Shown here: in pieces, positions 1-11,744 of the stretch
Numbering within the stretch: the stretch's first letter is position 1
How the letters are laid out: each line of letters begins with the position of its first letter
From: Capillidium heterosporum
Lineage: Eukaryota > Entomophthoromycota > Entomophthoromycetes > Entomophthorales > Capillidiaceae
NCBI GenBank assembly: GCA_016630905.1
Contig: WBMQ01000008.1
Coordinates: 744,001-808,000, forward strand
DNA length: 64,000 nucleotides
Direction of reading: 5' to 3'
The notes under the pieces: model-generated
Told to the model about the DNA's origin: nothing
What the model saw: the letters and a program-made list of their open reading frames with translations, nothing else
Database searches by the model: none
Made by a program: the position numbers and the translations under genes

Positions 1-225
1 ATTTGTAAGAAACTTGGTATATAAAGTTGTATTTCAATCGTAGTAATTGGGTTTAGGGTAAATAGTTGCAAAATAAATTCCATTTGCTACCTGTTGAAAT
101 CTACAATGGATTTTGAAGCATTTGGCATATACTTGGCGAAATACACATTAAAAAAGTAAAATTGAAGAATTTCTATTCTTTATTACGTATATTAGATAGA
201 ATTGAAAGTGAGTCTTTATCCCAAG

Positions 226-828
226 TTAGAACTGCTTCTTATCAACCAACTCCAACTTCTTCTTGATCCGGGCGGCAATGGCATTGGTGTCCTCACTGCT
301 CTTCTTGACGATATCCAAGCGGTGGGTACGTTCCTTAGCCTTCTGCTCATCCTCCTTGACCTTCTCCCGCAACCAAGCTTGGGTGCCTCGGTACTCGTTG
401 GTACGATCCCTAGTAAATCTGGTAATATGCTCCTCGTTCTCCTTAATAAGTTTGTCAATATAGTCCTCGTTCTGCTTGATAAAGATCATGTGGTCGAAGA
501 TGGCTTGAGTCTGTCGCATTAACTCACCTCTGTCGTTCCTACTGTGGTTTAAAATGTACTCGGTTTCCTGCAGACAGCTTCACCAAGACGTCCAAAGCGT
601 CGTGGGCATCCTTGACCCCATCTTCTGGTTTTTGATGGCATCTTCGAGACTCTTTTTAGTGGATGCGGCAGCTTCGGTCTGCTGAGCTCGAGCATCTTTT
701 ATATCCTCCAGCTGGTTGAACTGATCACCGGGCATGGCATTACTGTCCCCAGCTGGAATCGCTAGGATCCCAAGGTTTTGGATAAGGCCTAAGACCAGGA
801 ATGAGATGAGACTAAAGTTGGCTTTCAT
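226..828 (-). CDS. Small secreted coiled-coil protein, reading frame disturbed
   Basis: Not a family I recognise. The start at 828 opens with a clear signal peptide (MKANFSLISFLVLGLIQNLG) followed by a charged, Ala/Glu/Lys-rich helical stretch, then a C-terminal half rich in heptad-like Lys/Glu segments that ends at 226. The two halves are in the same frame but a TGA at 580 separates them. Between them (about 560-633) a different frame is coding-like, with residues such as KDAHDALDVLVKLSA. No canonical intron joins the halves in a way that explains this. The simplest reading is a missing A in the five-base T run at 629-633 (plus strand) and an extra base near 562-575. If so the product is a secreted coiled-coil protein of roughly 200 residues. 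Alternatives are a short intron with an odd donor, or a decaying gene. Function unknown. Confidence 0.5.
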
Positions 829-2010
829 AACGGTGACAATTAATATTATTTAGTATCAAACTAAAGGTAACTTTGATATTGAAGCTTGAGGGAGACATGC
901 TTGGAATATATATTAATTTAAAATCAGACCATCAGGATTTTCCAACTTGATAGCTTTTGGAAACTATAATTGACCTTTGAAAATCTATGATTGTGTAAAT
1001 CGTATACTCAATCTGAACCATCAAGTAAGAAGGGGACTATCAGAGCTCAAGCTATTTATATATAAGATTCCAAGTGGCCATCGAACCAATAAAATAGATC
1101 TGCATTGCTGTTAAATGTATTTCATTTGATGTTAGTTTCTCTTTTTAAATATATATAGTTTGTAGCTTGGTTTGCAACAAAGCTTTACCTTTCCAATTTA
1201 ACAGCAATTCCGTTTGAAATCAAATGAACTATATAGGAAAATATTTTAAATATTTATTAAAGAACATTGCATATTCCTTTTACTATTTCCGAACAATTTA
1301 ATATCTAAAGAAATTGCATGATTTGATTAAATTTTGACGAGGTTTCCTTATAATAGCTTGGATGGATTTGAATATAAGAATCCTTAAAGATATAGACCGA
1401 CATGCATTTAAAGTATGTCCATATCTTTTGGGTTGTACTGAAGACCTCTAGAACCCATCTAGACGTCTTTATCAAATGTGCCTATCTAAAACTAGTCCAG
1501 TTTTGATATTGCTAAACCTTAACGTACAATCCAAAACCCATTAATTTTAATTAACTACTTTGGGAATAATTAGAAAGAGTTGATATACTTCCATTAGAAG
1601 TTTCAAAAGTCTAAAATGAGGTGTTGAGGTAGGACCATATAAATTCCATCAATATAGTTGTCGGATTGTTTGAAAAAGTTTGAGGTGTATGAAGCCTCAC
1701 CAATTCCTTTACTATAGGTAAGCTCCATTTTCAAAAAGAATGGAAATGGAATCATTAAAACTTACCCCTATACTTCTACTTTATACCTAACTACAATCTT
1801 TAGGTTGAATACCTCAAATAAAAATGCCGGCATTTCGATCTTCACAATTTTAGACTCCTACAAGTCCATTTCTATTAAAAGTTTAGCATAGGCTCAAGTG
1901 AAACCACCGATTGATCAAGCATAACAAGATGGACATAAATACAGGGCAAGGCTTTTCGATTTATTACACAAGGGCTCTCTTCAAAGCATATCAAGCTAAT
2001 TTTCAATACA
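829..2010. other. Intergenic, divergent promoter region
   Basis: AT-rich spacer between two divergently oriented genes. I see no convincing ORF, RNA gene or repeat. It must carry the promoters of the coiled-coil gene and of the RGS gene. Confidence 0.6.
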
Positions 2011-2877
2011 ATGGAAAGTAAACGGGAACTATTGGAACGGGTGTTGATGGGTAAGACGCGACAACCGTTAACCTTCACTAACTTCTACAACTACCTCCAG
2101 CTCAAGGAGAAGTCAACCGAAAACTTGGATTTTTTGATGTGGTACCAGGACTACTGCACCAAGTTTAACCAACTCCCTATAGCCGAAAAGGAAAAAATAA
2201 GTAACAAGGTTGTTCAATGCAAACGCTCTATAAAGGATCGCATCCAAATTTCAGCATCTAGGGATATGGATGACAAATGTCAGGATAATGAACCGCAGCC
2301 TCTACGTAAAGAGATGGACGAGTTTATAGACCGATTTCTGAAGCCCAACGCCATCCAAGAACTTAACATCGACTATCAGTTGAAAAGCTTTCTATTGGAA
2401 CAACTAGAAATCTCCACCCATCCCCGCACCTTACTAGTACTACAAGAACGTATATTAGACCTAGTAACCTACGCCTCATTCACCAACTTCCTCAAGCTGG
2501 CCTCCAAAAACTATGGCAACGCCTCCTTAGTTATGATCCGTATCATCCCCATAACCCTTTTACTGGTTGCAAGCATTATTATCCTAGCTTTAACTTTCAC
2601 TCACAAGTTGGATTTCTACTTCCGACTATTGAGCATTTTGATGTTAGATATAGCTTTCTTCATAGCTTTACAGTTGCCTTTCCAAACTTGTGTAGTATTT
2701 TATTTTGTAGGCATCGCTGAGTACAACTTACCAGGGGAAAGTACGCTGTGTCCGATATATAAGGTACAGGATAAGTACATCTTGGCCATTCAAAGGCGTA
2801 AGGTGATATGGTTCTTTGTGCTTTTCTTCTGTTTTACTATACTGGGCAATCTGCTGCTTTTGTTGGTCGATTTTTGA
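2011..2877 (+). CDS. Rax1-like RGS-domain membrane protein
   Basis: Single-exon gene, 288 residues. The N-terminal half matches an RGS fold split by a loop: residues about 20-52 (LTFTNFYNYLQ, then FLMWYQDYCTKF) and about 105-165 (DEFIDRFLKP, then TYASFTNFLKLASKNYG). Three hydrophobic segments follow at roughly 175-195, 203-236 and 265-288. An RGS domain followed by three C-terminal membrane spans is the architecture of yeast Rax1, a bud-site and polarity protein, and of related fungal RGS proteins. RGS domains accelerate GTP hydrolysis on G-alpha subunits, but in Rax1-type proteins catalytic activity is uncertain. The very short cytosolic tail supports this assignment over soluble Sst2-like RGS proteins. 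It lies on the strand opposite the upstream secreted gene, and no regulatory signal is evident. Orthology is inferred from architecture. Confidence 0.75.
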   Translation: MESKRELLERVLMGKTRQPLTFTNFYNYLQLKEKSTENLDFLMWYQDYCTKFNQLPIAEKEKISNKVVQCKRSIKDRIQISASRDMDDKCQDNEPQPLRKEMDEFIDRFLKPNAIQELNIDYQLKSFLLEQLEISTHPRTLLVLQERILDLVTYASFTNFLKLASKNYGNASLVMIRIIPITLLLVASIIILALTFTHKLDFYFRLLSILMLDIAFFIALQLPFQTCVVFYFVGIAEYNLPGESTLCPIYKVQDKYILAIQRRKVIWFFVLFFCFTILGNLLLLLVDF

Positions 2878-4005
2878 AAGGTTGGGCTGGTGGCTTGGTT
2901 TAACTTTTATAGTAGAGTGAATTTATGGAAAAACGACCTACTAAATGTATATTTATTTATCTATTAATATTTTTATTATTTATAGTTGGTTGATATATTA
3001 TGCTGTTTTAAAATACACTTGGCCATGATGCCAGATTAGTCATCCTAGTATATAAAATAAACTTTATTTTCCAACAATTATTGATAGGTAAGGGTAGTAC
3101 CTGACTATGATAGCTTTACATTGATGTATCGTATATTTATAAGTGGTTGATTGTATCAATTGGATATGTGGGATAGGTTCTGGTTACATATATAATTTAA
3201 GGAAATTAAATCAAGCCAACATCTTCTCACATAACAATGATTAGCTGAGGAGCTATAATAGCATTGCTATATATTCGGAAATATGAATGTGGTGAAAGTA
3301 ATCCCTTCTTAAGCAGAATTTAGGTTGGTATGTGAAAAAAACAAATTAGTAACTTATCAATACCTGTCTAAATTACATTTATCTTGAAGCTTATTATAGT
3401 CTACTCAACTATGTTTAACTCAATATTCCTCAAGCTATTTGGATTTTGTTCTATAGAAACAAAATAATCCAATAAAATGCTGCTTAATCCTCATTTTGAC
3501 TATTTAAATATACTTGAACTCACGTCATCTTCAAAAATGAGAATATATAAGTACTGGTTTAGCGATTCAAACAGTCTTTATTGCCTAATCTAAATATCCA
3601 AGATACTTTAAGCTTTGTAAAGATTTACCCAAATATTCTGACCAGAGCTGTAATTGAGTACCTTTTGTATCTTTACTACCCGTTACCCTAAAGACACAGC
3701 AGCCTAATATATAGGTCTGTTATATAATGTTATATATGCTAAGGGTAGCAGTAATATGAAACCCTACTATTTACAGGGCCAATATTCTGCAAAATCTTCC
3801 CTTTTCTTTGGATGGGCTTGCAGAACAAGTTGCTAATTTTATTGGATAGCACCCTAATTTTTACTAATCACTAATCAAATGGATGAGTGTAAAGTAAAAC
3901 GCAGATTCTCAAAAATTTAAGCCAATAAAGAGTGAGTGTTTGTCGAACTTTGAAAAGTTAGGTTCAAGTGGAAAAAATCGTTTGAGACTACTTTTGTATT
4001 TCGAA
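2878..4005. other. Intergenic
   Basis: AT-rich spacer between two plus-strand genes. No ORF with coding character, no RNA gene and no strong repeat was seen. The last part is presumably the UHRF1 promoter. Confidence 0.6.
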
Positions 4006-6078
4006 ATGCGTTGCAAACTTTGTCTACAAAATGGCGAGAAAAGGTCAATCAACCTTGACCGCCAGGAAAGGATATCAGAGGTGCGAAAGCAGGTAGCTGA
4101 GGCAATCAATTCTAAGGCTAAATTTATCACCATGATCCACCTGGGAAAATTGGTAAATTTAAGTATTTCTGTACATGGCTAATGTAATTTAGCTTGAAAA
4201 TTCACTCACCCTCTACGACTACAACGTAAAGGATAATGCCAACATCTTGATCAGTGTAAAGGCAGAAGTAGATGAGCTTGAAGCTAATGTGGAGGGTTCC
4301 AATATTTCCGAAACCTCAAAAGAAGCAAGTACTGCATCTAATGACGAGATTGAGGTAAAAGAAAAGACCAGCTTATCTTTACAAAATGAAGCTGTTCAAG
4401 CTTGTAGCCCGGCAGTTATCGACGAGGAGCTTCAGAAGGTCATTGAGAAGATCCAAGAGGAAGACGAGATCTGTAAAAAGTGCAAAAACGACTATTCCAA
4501 GAAATGTAAGGAATGCGGGTGCAACAAATGCGGAAAGAAGGAAAACGAGGATAAAATGCTCATCTGCGACGAATGTGAGTTCTACTACCACACATATTGT
4601 CTTGACAAACCATTGGATGCAATTCCCGAGGGAGAATGGTAGGAACTTCAGGTTGCTATTTAACTGACCTTGTTACTAGGTACTGTTCCATCTGTTACAA
4701 CGACCCTGATCAAGTGGTTCGAGCTGGGGACATCGATAAGATTAAGAAAAAGAAGGAGATAAAGAGAAAATGGGATAATGGTTACGCTTGCTCTGGTGTC
4801 GAAAATAAATGTACTATCGTCAAGCCTGAGCACAAGGGACCCATTCCCGGGGTTCCCGTTGGATCGGCTTGGCTTTACCGTGTTCACTGCGCTCAGTCAG
4901 GTGTTCACCGGTAGTATTTATGATGACACACAAGCTAACTTTCGATAGTCCTCCAGTAGGTGGTATCGCCGGTAGTGCCAAAACAGGAGCCGTATCCATC
5001 GTCTTAGCTGGTGGGTACGAAGATGACGAGGATTTCGGGGACCACTTCTTCTACACCGGATCGGGAGGACGTGACCTGTCGGGGAACAAGCGGACGTCTT
5101 GCCAGTCCTTTGACCAAGAATTGACCCGCTCTAACCTAGCCATCGCTGTCACCATGAAGCAAAAGATCAACGCCAAGGAGGGGGATATTGCCAAAGATTG
5201 GACAAAGAGCGACCCGATCCGAGTTTGTCGCTCTTACAAGATGAAAAAAGACTACCCCGAAACGGCGCCTGATGAAGGGGTTCGCTACGACGGGATCTAC
5301 AAGCTGTCTAGAGTAAGTTCAATTCAGTTAAATTATCTAACGCTGTATAGTACTGGCCCCAAGTTGGTGAACAGGGTTTCGTTGTCTGGGTAGATGGTTG
5401 CACAAAATATTCGTACTGATTTGTTTTTAGAGATACGAGTTCAAACGTGACGATCCCGAACCGGCTCCCTGGACTCCTGAGGGTAAGGAGCGTATTAGAC
5501 AACTCGGATTGATGACCTACATTCCCGAAGGCTATGTTCCACCTGGCACCAAGAATAAGACGGCAAAGAAGATCAAGACAACCAAGGAAAAAAGGGATGA
5601 AAAAGCTACCAATTTGGAAGCATCCGAGAGCGAGAAGGTTGAAGGCGAAGTTGAAGATGCCGACATCCAGCCTCTTGTTCCCACCAACTATACTATCCCC
5701 GACGATGTCATCCAACTCATCAGCAAGGACTTCGCCAACTCCCACAGCTGGAACCGCATAATCGATCACAAGTACAAGACATTTGCTGAATTCTTGGAGA
5801 CGGTCGTCTCCCACGAGTTCCAGTGTCCCATCTGTCAGGGTCAGCCCGAAAAGCCAGTCACAACCAGCTGCAGCCACAATGCCTGCCTGTCCTGTCTCAG
5901 AAACAGCTTAATTCACTACGGCAACAACTGCCCCATGTGCCGCAACGTACTCTATCCCGAGGTTGTTGATTTGACCAAGGACGAGCAGATTCCCGAGCTT
6001 ACCCGTATCGCCAACAACCTCAAAGTCAACCAAAATCTCATCAACATCTTCAAAGCTCTTAACCCTACTTATAAATAA
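4006..6078 (+). CDS. UHRF1: UHRF1-type protein: UBL, PHD, SRA (YDG) and RING domains
   Basis: Six exons, introns 4153-4192, 4639-4679, 4911-4948, 5313-5350 and 5390-5430 (38-41 nt); the exons sum to 624 codons plus stop. The start at 4006 is chosen because MRCKLCLQNGE begins the ubiquitin-like domain (1-74). A PHD finger with Cys/His ligands lies at about 140-205 (CGCNKCG, MLICDECEFYYHTYC, WYCSIC). The SRA domain, about 250-412, has GPIPGVPVG, GVHRPP, LAGGYEDDEDFGD, TGSGGRDLSGNKRT and RYDGIYK, so the base-flipping NKR loop is kept. A C3HC4 RING closes the protein (CPICQGQ at 541). UHRF1 reads hemimethylated CpG and histone H3, ubiquitinates H3 and recruits DNMT1 to keep DNA methylation in the nucleus. 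The tandem Tudor domain of animal UHRF1 is absent; about 65 acidic, low-complexity residues stand in its place. Confidence 0.93.
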
Positions 6079-8394
6079 GCATCCTTACCACATCGCCTTC
6101 ACCTTTCCTTTGGATGGCTAAGGTGCCTACGTTACAAAACTTTCCCCAACTCCTTCAACTAATAAACCATTTCAATTTTACCTATCCCATCCATCCCTTT
6201 AGAAGTTGTCATATTTATATCACAAGAATTCCTTCAACTTCACCTCTCCCGTTCTTCCCTTTTAAGTCCTACTTGCTAACACTTTGAAGTTTCTATCAAT
6301 CCTTCCTACTTATGAAAACTTCCAACCTCATTTTCCTACCTTCCTTTCTAAAACCAGCACCATTATTTTGCAAACTTTTGTACCTGTTGGGCAGAAGGGC
6401 CGAAAAGTTCCCTAGTTACTTTTTATTAAAAATCATCCTTACTATCTGGTTTTATTTAATTTTTCTTTCTAAATGTAAAAGTTTGTAGTGTATCTATATT
6501 CAATTGTACTGCATAATATAATTTTTAATTTTAATATCTTTATTGAAGTATTTCTTTCTCATATTTCACAACTTATTGACTTCTATCTCAACGTTAGTTG
6601 GGAAACGAATATGGGATTGATGTGAGTGTGATATAAGGTCGCCACCACATCCTACTGTCCCTCAATACAATTGTTAACAGCTAATTGCCCTTGAGGGTGG
6701 TAGATATGGGGCACTTGTTATCTTGTATTTATTTATAAATCGTACTTTATAGTTTCTTCCAGTACATTATATTAGCATACTTACCACTGAGAACTTGAGG
6801 AGGTTTGGTAGTGATATTGATGTGGCAATTATAATGGCTCGTAAATCTGCAGAGTCTCCACCTTATTGTTGGTCCTATCTCTACCACTTTTATAAAGTTA
6901 TAAACCAGAGATAACTCTCCAGCCTCTAGAAAAATATATGTTAACTTGGCCTTAATCTGGAATGCCTCTTGGTCAATTTGTTGCCGATCAAAGTTTGTAT
7001 ATAGCTATTCTAAATATCAATGTCTCTAAATAAGTTTAACTAAGGTAGAACTACTTTGATATGTTAGATTTGTTGTTTCAAATACAAAGTTTACTCAACA
7101 TGAGGCTTTGGCACATCTATTGATGGGTTTACTTAGATTGAGATGCGTCATCGACGTAGTGGAGCAAAAGTATGCTATGTTCTTAAATGAAGTACTACTT
7201 CCGTCCGCTTGATCTAGATGGATTTCATCACTTGCCTTTAATCCAACAGATATTGTTTTAGAGAGAGAAGTAAGTGTTTTAAAAGGGGTACTGAGTATTG
7301 ATACTTCTTTATAACGTCGCATCACTTGTCTAGCCTTAAGATATAAAAAAGTGGGCTCTTACGATATCCGCATGTCTATATATCATCATTCTGGTAGTGT
7401 AGGGGTCAAGTAAAAGGAAGGTTTAGTACGCCCATCGATATTTTACTTGACTTTGCAATGAGAGAATCTTGTAAATGACTCGTCATCCCTATCTGTCATT
7501 CGTTTTATACCTTCATTGTGTATTGGTAAATTGCATTTCAGTATATTGTGGAAGCTCATAGAAACTTCCTAAACCAATATATGTGAAACCTTTAACCTGA
7601 CTGGCTCCTATCTAGTTCGTATATATGAAGAGATTTAATATTTATCAACCTTGAACCGGTATGAGGGTATGCAAATTTTACGGTATCGACTTGGTAAGCT
7701 AAAATATCTAGACTTCAAAATAATAAAGTCTATTAGGGATAATGGGTATGGCTATCAACTGATCGCAAAGTCTTGTTATACTTGAAGCATACACTACATT
7801 GGTAGAGTAAAAGATTCACTTGAGTATAAGTTTCCCACTACCCACGCCACTTGAATAAAAAACTGGTTGCAACAATTTTCAAGGGTAGATGAAAAAGGAT
7901 TTCATTATGAACATCTCTAAAATCCCGGTTTGCAATTCATTAACACCAATATGCCATAATTAAAACAAGAACCAAGGGTAACCGCAGGCAAACCTTATCC
8001 TTCCCATTAGATCCCCTTTACGATCACGTTAAAAATAAAGTAGTTAAACTCCGACTTTGGTTTAATTGATTGTGCTGGTTTATGTAAGATGAACTTTGAG
8101 GGTGGTATTGTACGGTTCAAATTATAAACAGGTTAGTCCTGAGGATGTATATAATTTCCATTTGAAGTGGAATTACTTAGAGTTTCTAAATTATAGTAAC
8201 GTCCATTAACTCCAAGTTATATAAATGTGCAATATTGATCACGCTTGTTTCATATAGGCAGGTATAATAACCTAGTTTGAAACAAAGTTCAACCAGTCTA
8301 CTTGAGGACCCCTTTTCACACCTACTTGACAAAAGTTTTGAAGGGCAGGTATATAAAGATGTAATTTCCTTACAACAGATAACTTTACAGAGCT
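6079..8394. other. Intergenic, 2.3 kb
   Basis: The first 100 bases are the UHRF1 3' region with an AATAAA-like signal near 6163. The rest is AT-rich. A plus-strand stretch around 7090-7200 is mildly coding-like but broken by stops and matches nothing I know. Confidence 0.5.
8350..8357 (+). promoter_or_regulatory. TATA box of the GH16 gene
   Basis: TATATAAA lies about 40 bases before the ATG at 8395. Similar TATA-like boxes sit 40-75 bases before the starts of the secreted subtilase and other secreted ORFs in the window, so it may mark the secreted-protein class here. Confidence 0.55.
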
Positions 8395-9540
8395 ATGAAA
8401 TATCTAACCTTACTGTTGCTACAGTTGACCTTAACTTCTTGTGAACGCAAGTTTGTCGGGGATTACCAACCAGGGAAGTCCAAGGATGCCATTACCAGTC
8501 CTGCCACTAACCTCAAGACCCAAGCCAGCCTCTTTGAGAATAGAGCCGCCTCGTTAATTTTCGAAGACAACTTCAACACCTTTGATTTAAAGACCTGGCG
8601 CCACGAGATCACGATGGGTGGTGGCGGTAACTGGGAATTTCAACACTACACCAACAACCGTACCTCATCCTACGTCAAGAACGGCGTCCTCTACATCAAA
8701 CCGGTCCTAACAAGTGACCAGCTAGGCGAAGCCGCTGTCATGAATGGCGGCAACATGGACATTTGGGGCAATCAACCCAACTTCCTGTGTACAGCAAACG
8801 CTTTCTATGGGTGCCAGCGGTCGAGTAACGGCAACAACATCTTGAACCCCATCCAGTCGGCCCAGCTACGTAGCCACCTCAAATTGAACTTCAAGTATGG
8901 TAAGGTGGAGGTACGCGCGAGACTACCTAAGGGAGATTGGATCTGGCCCGCCATATGGTTGCTACCTTTGGACCACAGCTACGGGAACTGGCCCGCCAGT
9001 GGTGAGATCGACTTGGTGGAATCGAGAGGTAACAGCCCCAACTACCCAAGTGGTGGTCACAACTCCTTCTTCTCTACTTTGCACTGGGGACCCAGTTGGG
9101 ATTTCAATAGGTACGAACGTACAACTTCAAGGTACAACTTGCCAAATGGCCAAAGCTTCAACGACGACTTCCACATCTTTACGTTGGAGTGGACTCCTAA
9201 CCAGATAAGAACCACTGTTGACAATATCCAAGTACTTTCAGTACCTATTACACAGTCTTTCTGGAGTCGAGGCACCTTCCCCTCCAATTTAAACAATCCA
9301 TGGGATGGTCAAGATAATTCGGCTCCCTTCAACCAGGACTTTTACTTGATCTTCAACGTCGCTGTAGGTGGTACTAACGGATATTTCCCTGAAGGCCAAG
9401 GTGGTAAACCTTGGAGTAACCAGTCCCCTACTGCTGCCAAGGATTTCTACGTAAATAAGAACCAGTGGTGGTCCACTTGGCCTAGTGATGATAAGCGGGC
9501 TATGGCCATTGACTATGTAAGGGTTTGGAACTACGCGTAA
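8395..9540 (+). CDS. Secreted GH16 beta-1,3-glucanase / glucan-binding-protein-like
   Basis: Intronless, 381 residues. A signal peptide (MKYLTLLLLQLTLTSC) precedes a full laminarinase-type GH16 fold. The catalytic motif ExDxxE is intact as GEIDLVE, with Glu204, Asp206 and Glu209. Other family marks are the KYGKVEVRARLP strand, WPAIWLLP just before the active site, and a C-terminal DYVRVWNY strand. The run WPAIWLLP...YGNWPASGEIDLVESRGN resembles the GH16 subgroup that includes arthropod beta-1,3-glucan-recognition proteins. Unlike many of those proteins, this one keeps the catalytic acids, so an active endo-beta-1,3-glucanase is likely. It would act outside the cell or in the wall, on the fungus's own glucan or on environmental glucan. 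A TATA box stands 40 bases upstream. Substrate is inferred from family. Confidence 0.88.
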   Translation: MKYLTLLLLQLTLTSCERKFVGDYQPGKSKDAITSPATNLKTQASLFENRAASLIFEDNFNTFDLKTWRHEITMGGGGNWEFQHYTNNRTSSYVKNGVLYIKPVLTSDQLGEAAVMNGGNMDIWGNQPNFLCTANAFYGCQRSSNGNNILNPIQSAQLRSHLKLNFKYGKVEVRARLPKGDWIWPAIWLLPLDHSYGNWPASGEIDLVESRGNSPNYPSGGHNSFFSTLHWGPSWDFNRYERTTSRYNLPNGQSFNDDFHIFTLEWTPNQIRTTVDNIQVLSVPITQSFWSRGTFPSNLNNPWDGQDNSAPFNQDFYLIFNVAVGGTNGYFPEGQGGKPWSNQSPTAAKDFYVNKNQWWSTWPSDDKRAMAIDYVRVWNYA

Positions 9541-10229
9541 ATGTAGTTTAAATTGGACTATTAAAGTTTTTAGTTTTATTGGAAATGCTTAAATATTTAA
9601 TTAAAATATATCTTTTAAAGTGTATATTACATCAGCTTAATGTGGTATATTAAATGCAAAGCTTTAATGTAGGTAAAATAGTAAATAGCATAGGTGTGAT
9701 CTTTAAACTAACAAATATACTTTTTAAAACCTGATAAAAAGAGTACTTTATCTGAATTTAAGCAAGTTTGAGTAAGCGGTAGGTAGTTGATAGTTACCAT
9801 CTAGGTTGGCTCCCTCAATATCCAGGCCTACCTACAAATTTTCCATTGAAATCAATACCTTCAAATATAATTTCCAATTTTACCAACCTTTAGATTCCTA
9901 AAGGTAAATTAAATTCCTTGACTTTGAAGGTTTCTTTTGCTTAGATTAGATATATCTCTATATTCAACTGAGATTTATATATCACGAAAATTCGGTATAT
10001 ACCTACTAAAACCCTAATAAAGGTACAAGGCAAAAATAAATTATACATGTATAGATCAAATTTTTTAAAATAAACTTATCTAGCTCTTAAGTCAAACTAC
10101 ACTATCAAAATTTATTGCCCTTAAAACGTTGTTAAAAGTAGGCATTTCTTACTTCAACCTCATTTCTTGTGGGATCGTACCAGTTCCAAGTACGGTTTGT
10201 TATCCGAAGCACAACTTAGCTGATCCTGG
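9541..10229. other. Intergenic, convergent gene ends
   Basis: AT-rich 3' flanks of two convergent genes. Nothing else seen. Confidence 0.6.
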
Positions 10230-10880
10230 CTATCTATAGTAAGGTCCTCGAATCCCTCCACGTTGAAGTGCCTTGTTACTGATACCAACGTCCAAATCCA
10301 AGAACGGCTCTTCGACCAAAATTTTGAATTGGTTGGCCAAATTTTCCCTTTGTGCCTCTAGCACCGTCAAGTTGGCTTTAGCCGTCTGCACCTGAACCGA
10401 GCGCACTCCTTCCTTCTTAGCTCCCTTATCCTCCTTCTTAGATTTGGAGGTTCTGGCATCTATGTTCTTGAAAGTAGGTCTGAATTGATACACGTCGTTT
10501 ACTTTAGTTAGGTGCAGTTTCTTACCTTCGAAGGTTCCAGCAAAGTAATTGCATTTGATATCTATTGGCTGGCCAGCTATCGTCTGATGGTCCTGCATCC
10601 TTTCCAAATCTTCATCATCAGAAAGTTGAAAGTCCTCATAGTACTCCCTACCTTTTTCCTTGTTGTAGTTGTCGGTGTTGGTTGGGATAGGTACGTCAAA
10701 CTCTAAAAGTTTGGAGGTGGGTTTGTGTCGGCAGGGTAGGTAGTCGTACATGGAGAACATGTTGTTGACAAAGGGATACTGGAAAAGGTGGAGTTGATCC
10801 TGTAAGTTGGAGTTGAGGACTACGTCGATCTCATAAAGAAGTTCATCGTCCTCTAAAAGGGGGTAATCTTGAATGCTCAT
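10230..10880 (-). CDS. RPC37: RNA polymerase III subunit Rpc37/RPC5 (POLR3E, Sin family)
   Basis: Single exon, 216 residues from the ATG at 10880. The frame stays open about 19 codons further upstream but without an ATG. The N-terminal signature is EDDELLYEIDVVLNSNLQDQLHLFQYP, with YEIDVVL and LHLFQYP the key parts, followed after an acidic linker by KLHLTKVNDVYQFRPTF. These are the hallmark segments of the Pol III RPC5/Rpc37 family, which pairs with Rpc53 in the TFIIF-like module used in initiation, termination and reinitiation on tRNA and 5S genes. The C-terminal part (AQRENLANQFKILVEEPFLDLDV) resembles the family's EEPW region. The protein is shorter than yeast Rpc37 (about 280 residues) and much shorter than the metazoan form. 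It is divergent from the DsbA-like gene, with an 860-base spacer. Confidence 0.85.
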   Translation of the reverse strand: MSIQDYPLLEDDELLYEIDVVLNSNLQDQLHLFQYPFVNNMFSMYDYLPCRHKPTSKLLEFDVPIPTNTDNYNKEKGREYYEDFQLSDDEDLERMQDHQTIAGQPIDIKCNYFAGTFEGKKLHLTKVNDVYQFRPTFKNIDARTSKSKKEDKGAKKEGVRSVQVQTAKANLTVLEAQRENLANQFKILVEEPFLDLDVGISNKALQRGGIRGPYYR

Positions 10881-11744
10881 CTGTCTGGCTTTGGTTTTGA
10901 AGTGAGTTGGAAGTTCGCCTTCAAAGCTTTTTTGCAAGCTTTGCTGTGGAAAGTCTGGTTAGTAGTGAAATCAGTAAAGCTGATTTTATTGGTTCAATTT
11001 AGCCAACTATATTCATCTAAACTTTTCTATCCTCCTTTCATTTGCTATTCCAGCTTGCTAAAGAGGGTTGGTATAGAGCGACTTTCGGTCCCATCTAGAG
11101 GGTATGGCTACTTCGTTTTTGACAAAAGTGTGCTAAAGACAGGAATGCCTTGGAATTATGCTTGTTTCCCAGCAGAAAAGTAATGTAGCTGTTTTCATAG
11201 TATCCTTATTTTAACATATATATAAAACATAATATTAGCCTGGAAGCTTATAACATACTTCTAAATTTATCACCAGCATTAATGACTTTTACACGACTAA
11301 CTTCCGAAGGTTGGTTGAATGATAAATGCTTTAGCTATTTAGTTTATATGCTTCACATCTTCCCTTACACCAAGAATTGACCACGTTTCAAATTAGGTAG
11401 CATGCTACCTTTATGTTAGAATGGCAAGTCCATCTCAGCTCTGTATCTTGGTTCTAACTTTAATGTTTAAATACATATTGAAAATATCCAAATAAACTTG
11501 TCGCTTTTACTAAAAATTAATCTATTCTTAAAAGTAGCTCTTGAAATGAATCAAATCAAATAAAGTATAATTTCAATGTAAAAGCGAATTAAACTTCCAA
11601 AGAGTACGAATTTATATAGATTCATTGCTTTGACTCAAAGAACCTCCTTATTCGACCACCTGACTAATGCTACCTGGCATTAAATTCCACCTCAAACTAT
11701 AAAACATATCAGTTTGCACAAGAGTTAAAACTGTTAAAACCAAG
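10881..11744. other. Intergenic, divergent promoter region
   Basis: Spacer between Rpc37 (-) and the DsbA-like gene (+). The first 60 bases continue the Rpc37 frame without an ATG. No other feature seen. Confidence 0.55.

Noticed and set aside
7095-7325. Minus-strand ORF of 76 codons and an opposing mildly coding-like plus frame
   Set aside because: No family similarity, no signal peptide, stops in the plus frame, and no transcript clues.
10881-10937. N-terminal extension of Rpc37
   Set aside because: It begins with TTG, not ATG; family similarity starts after the ATG at 10880.
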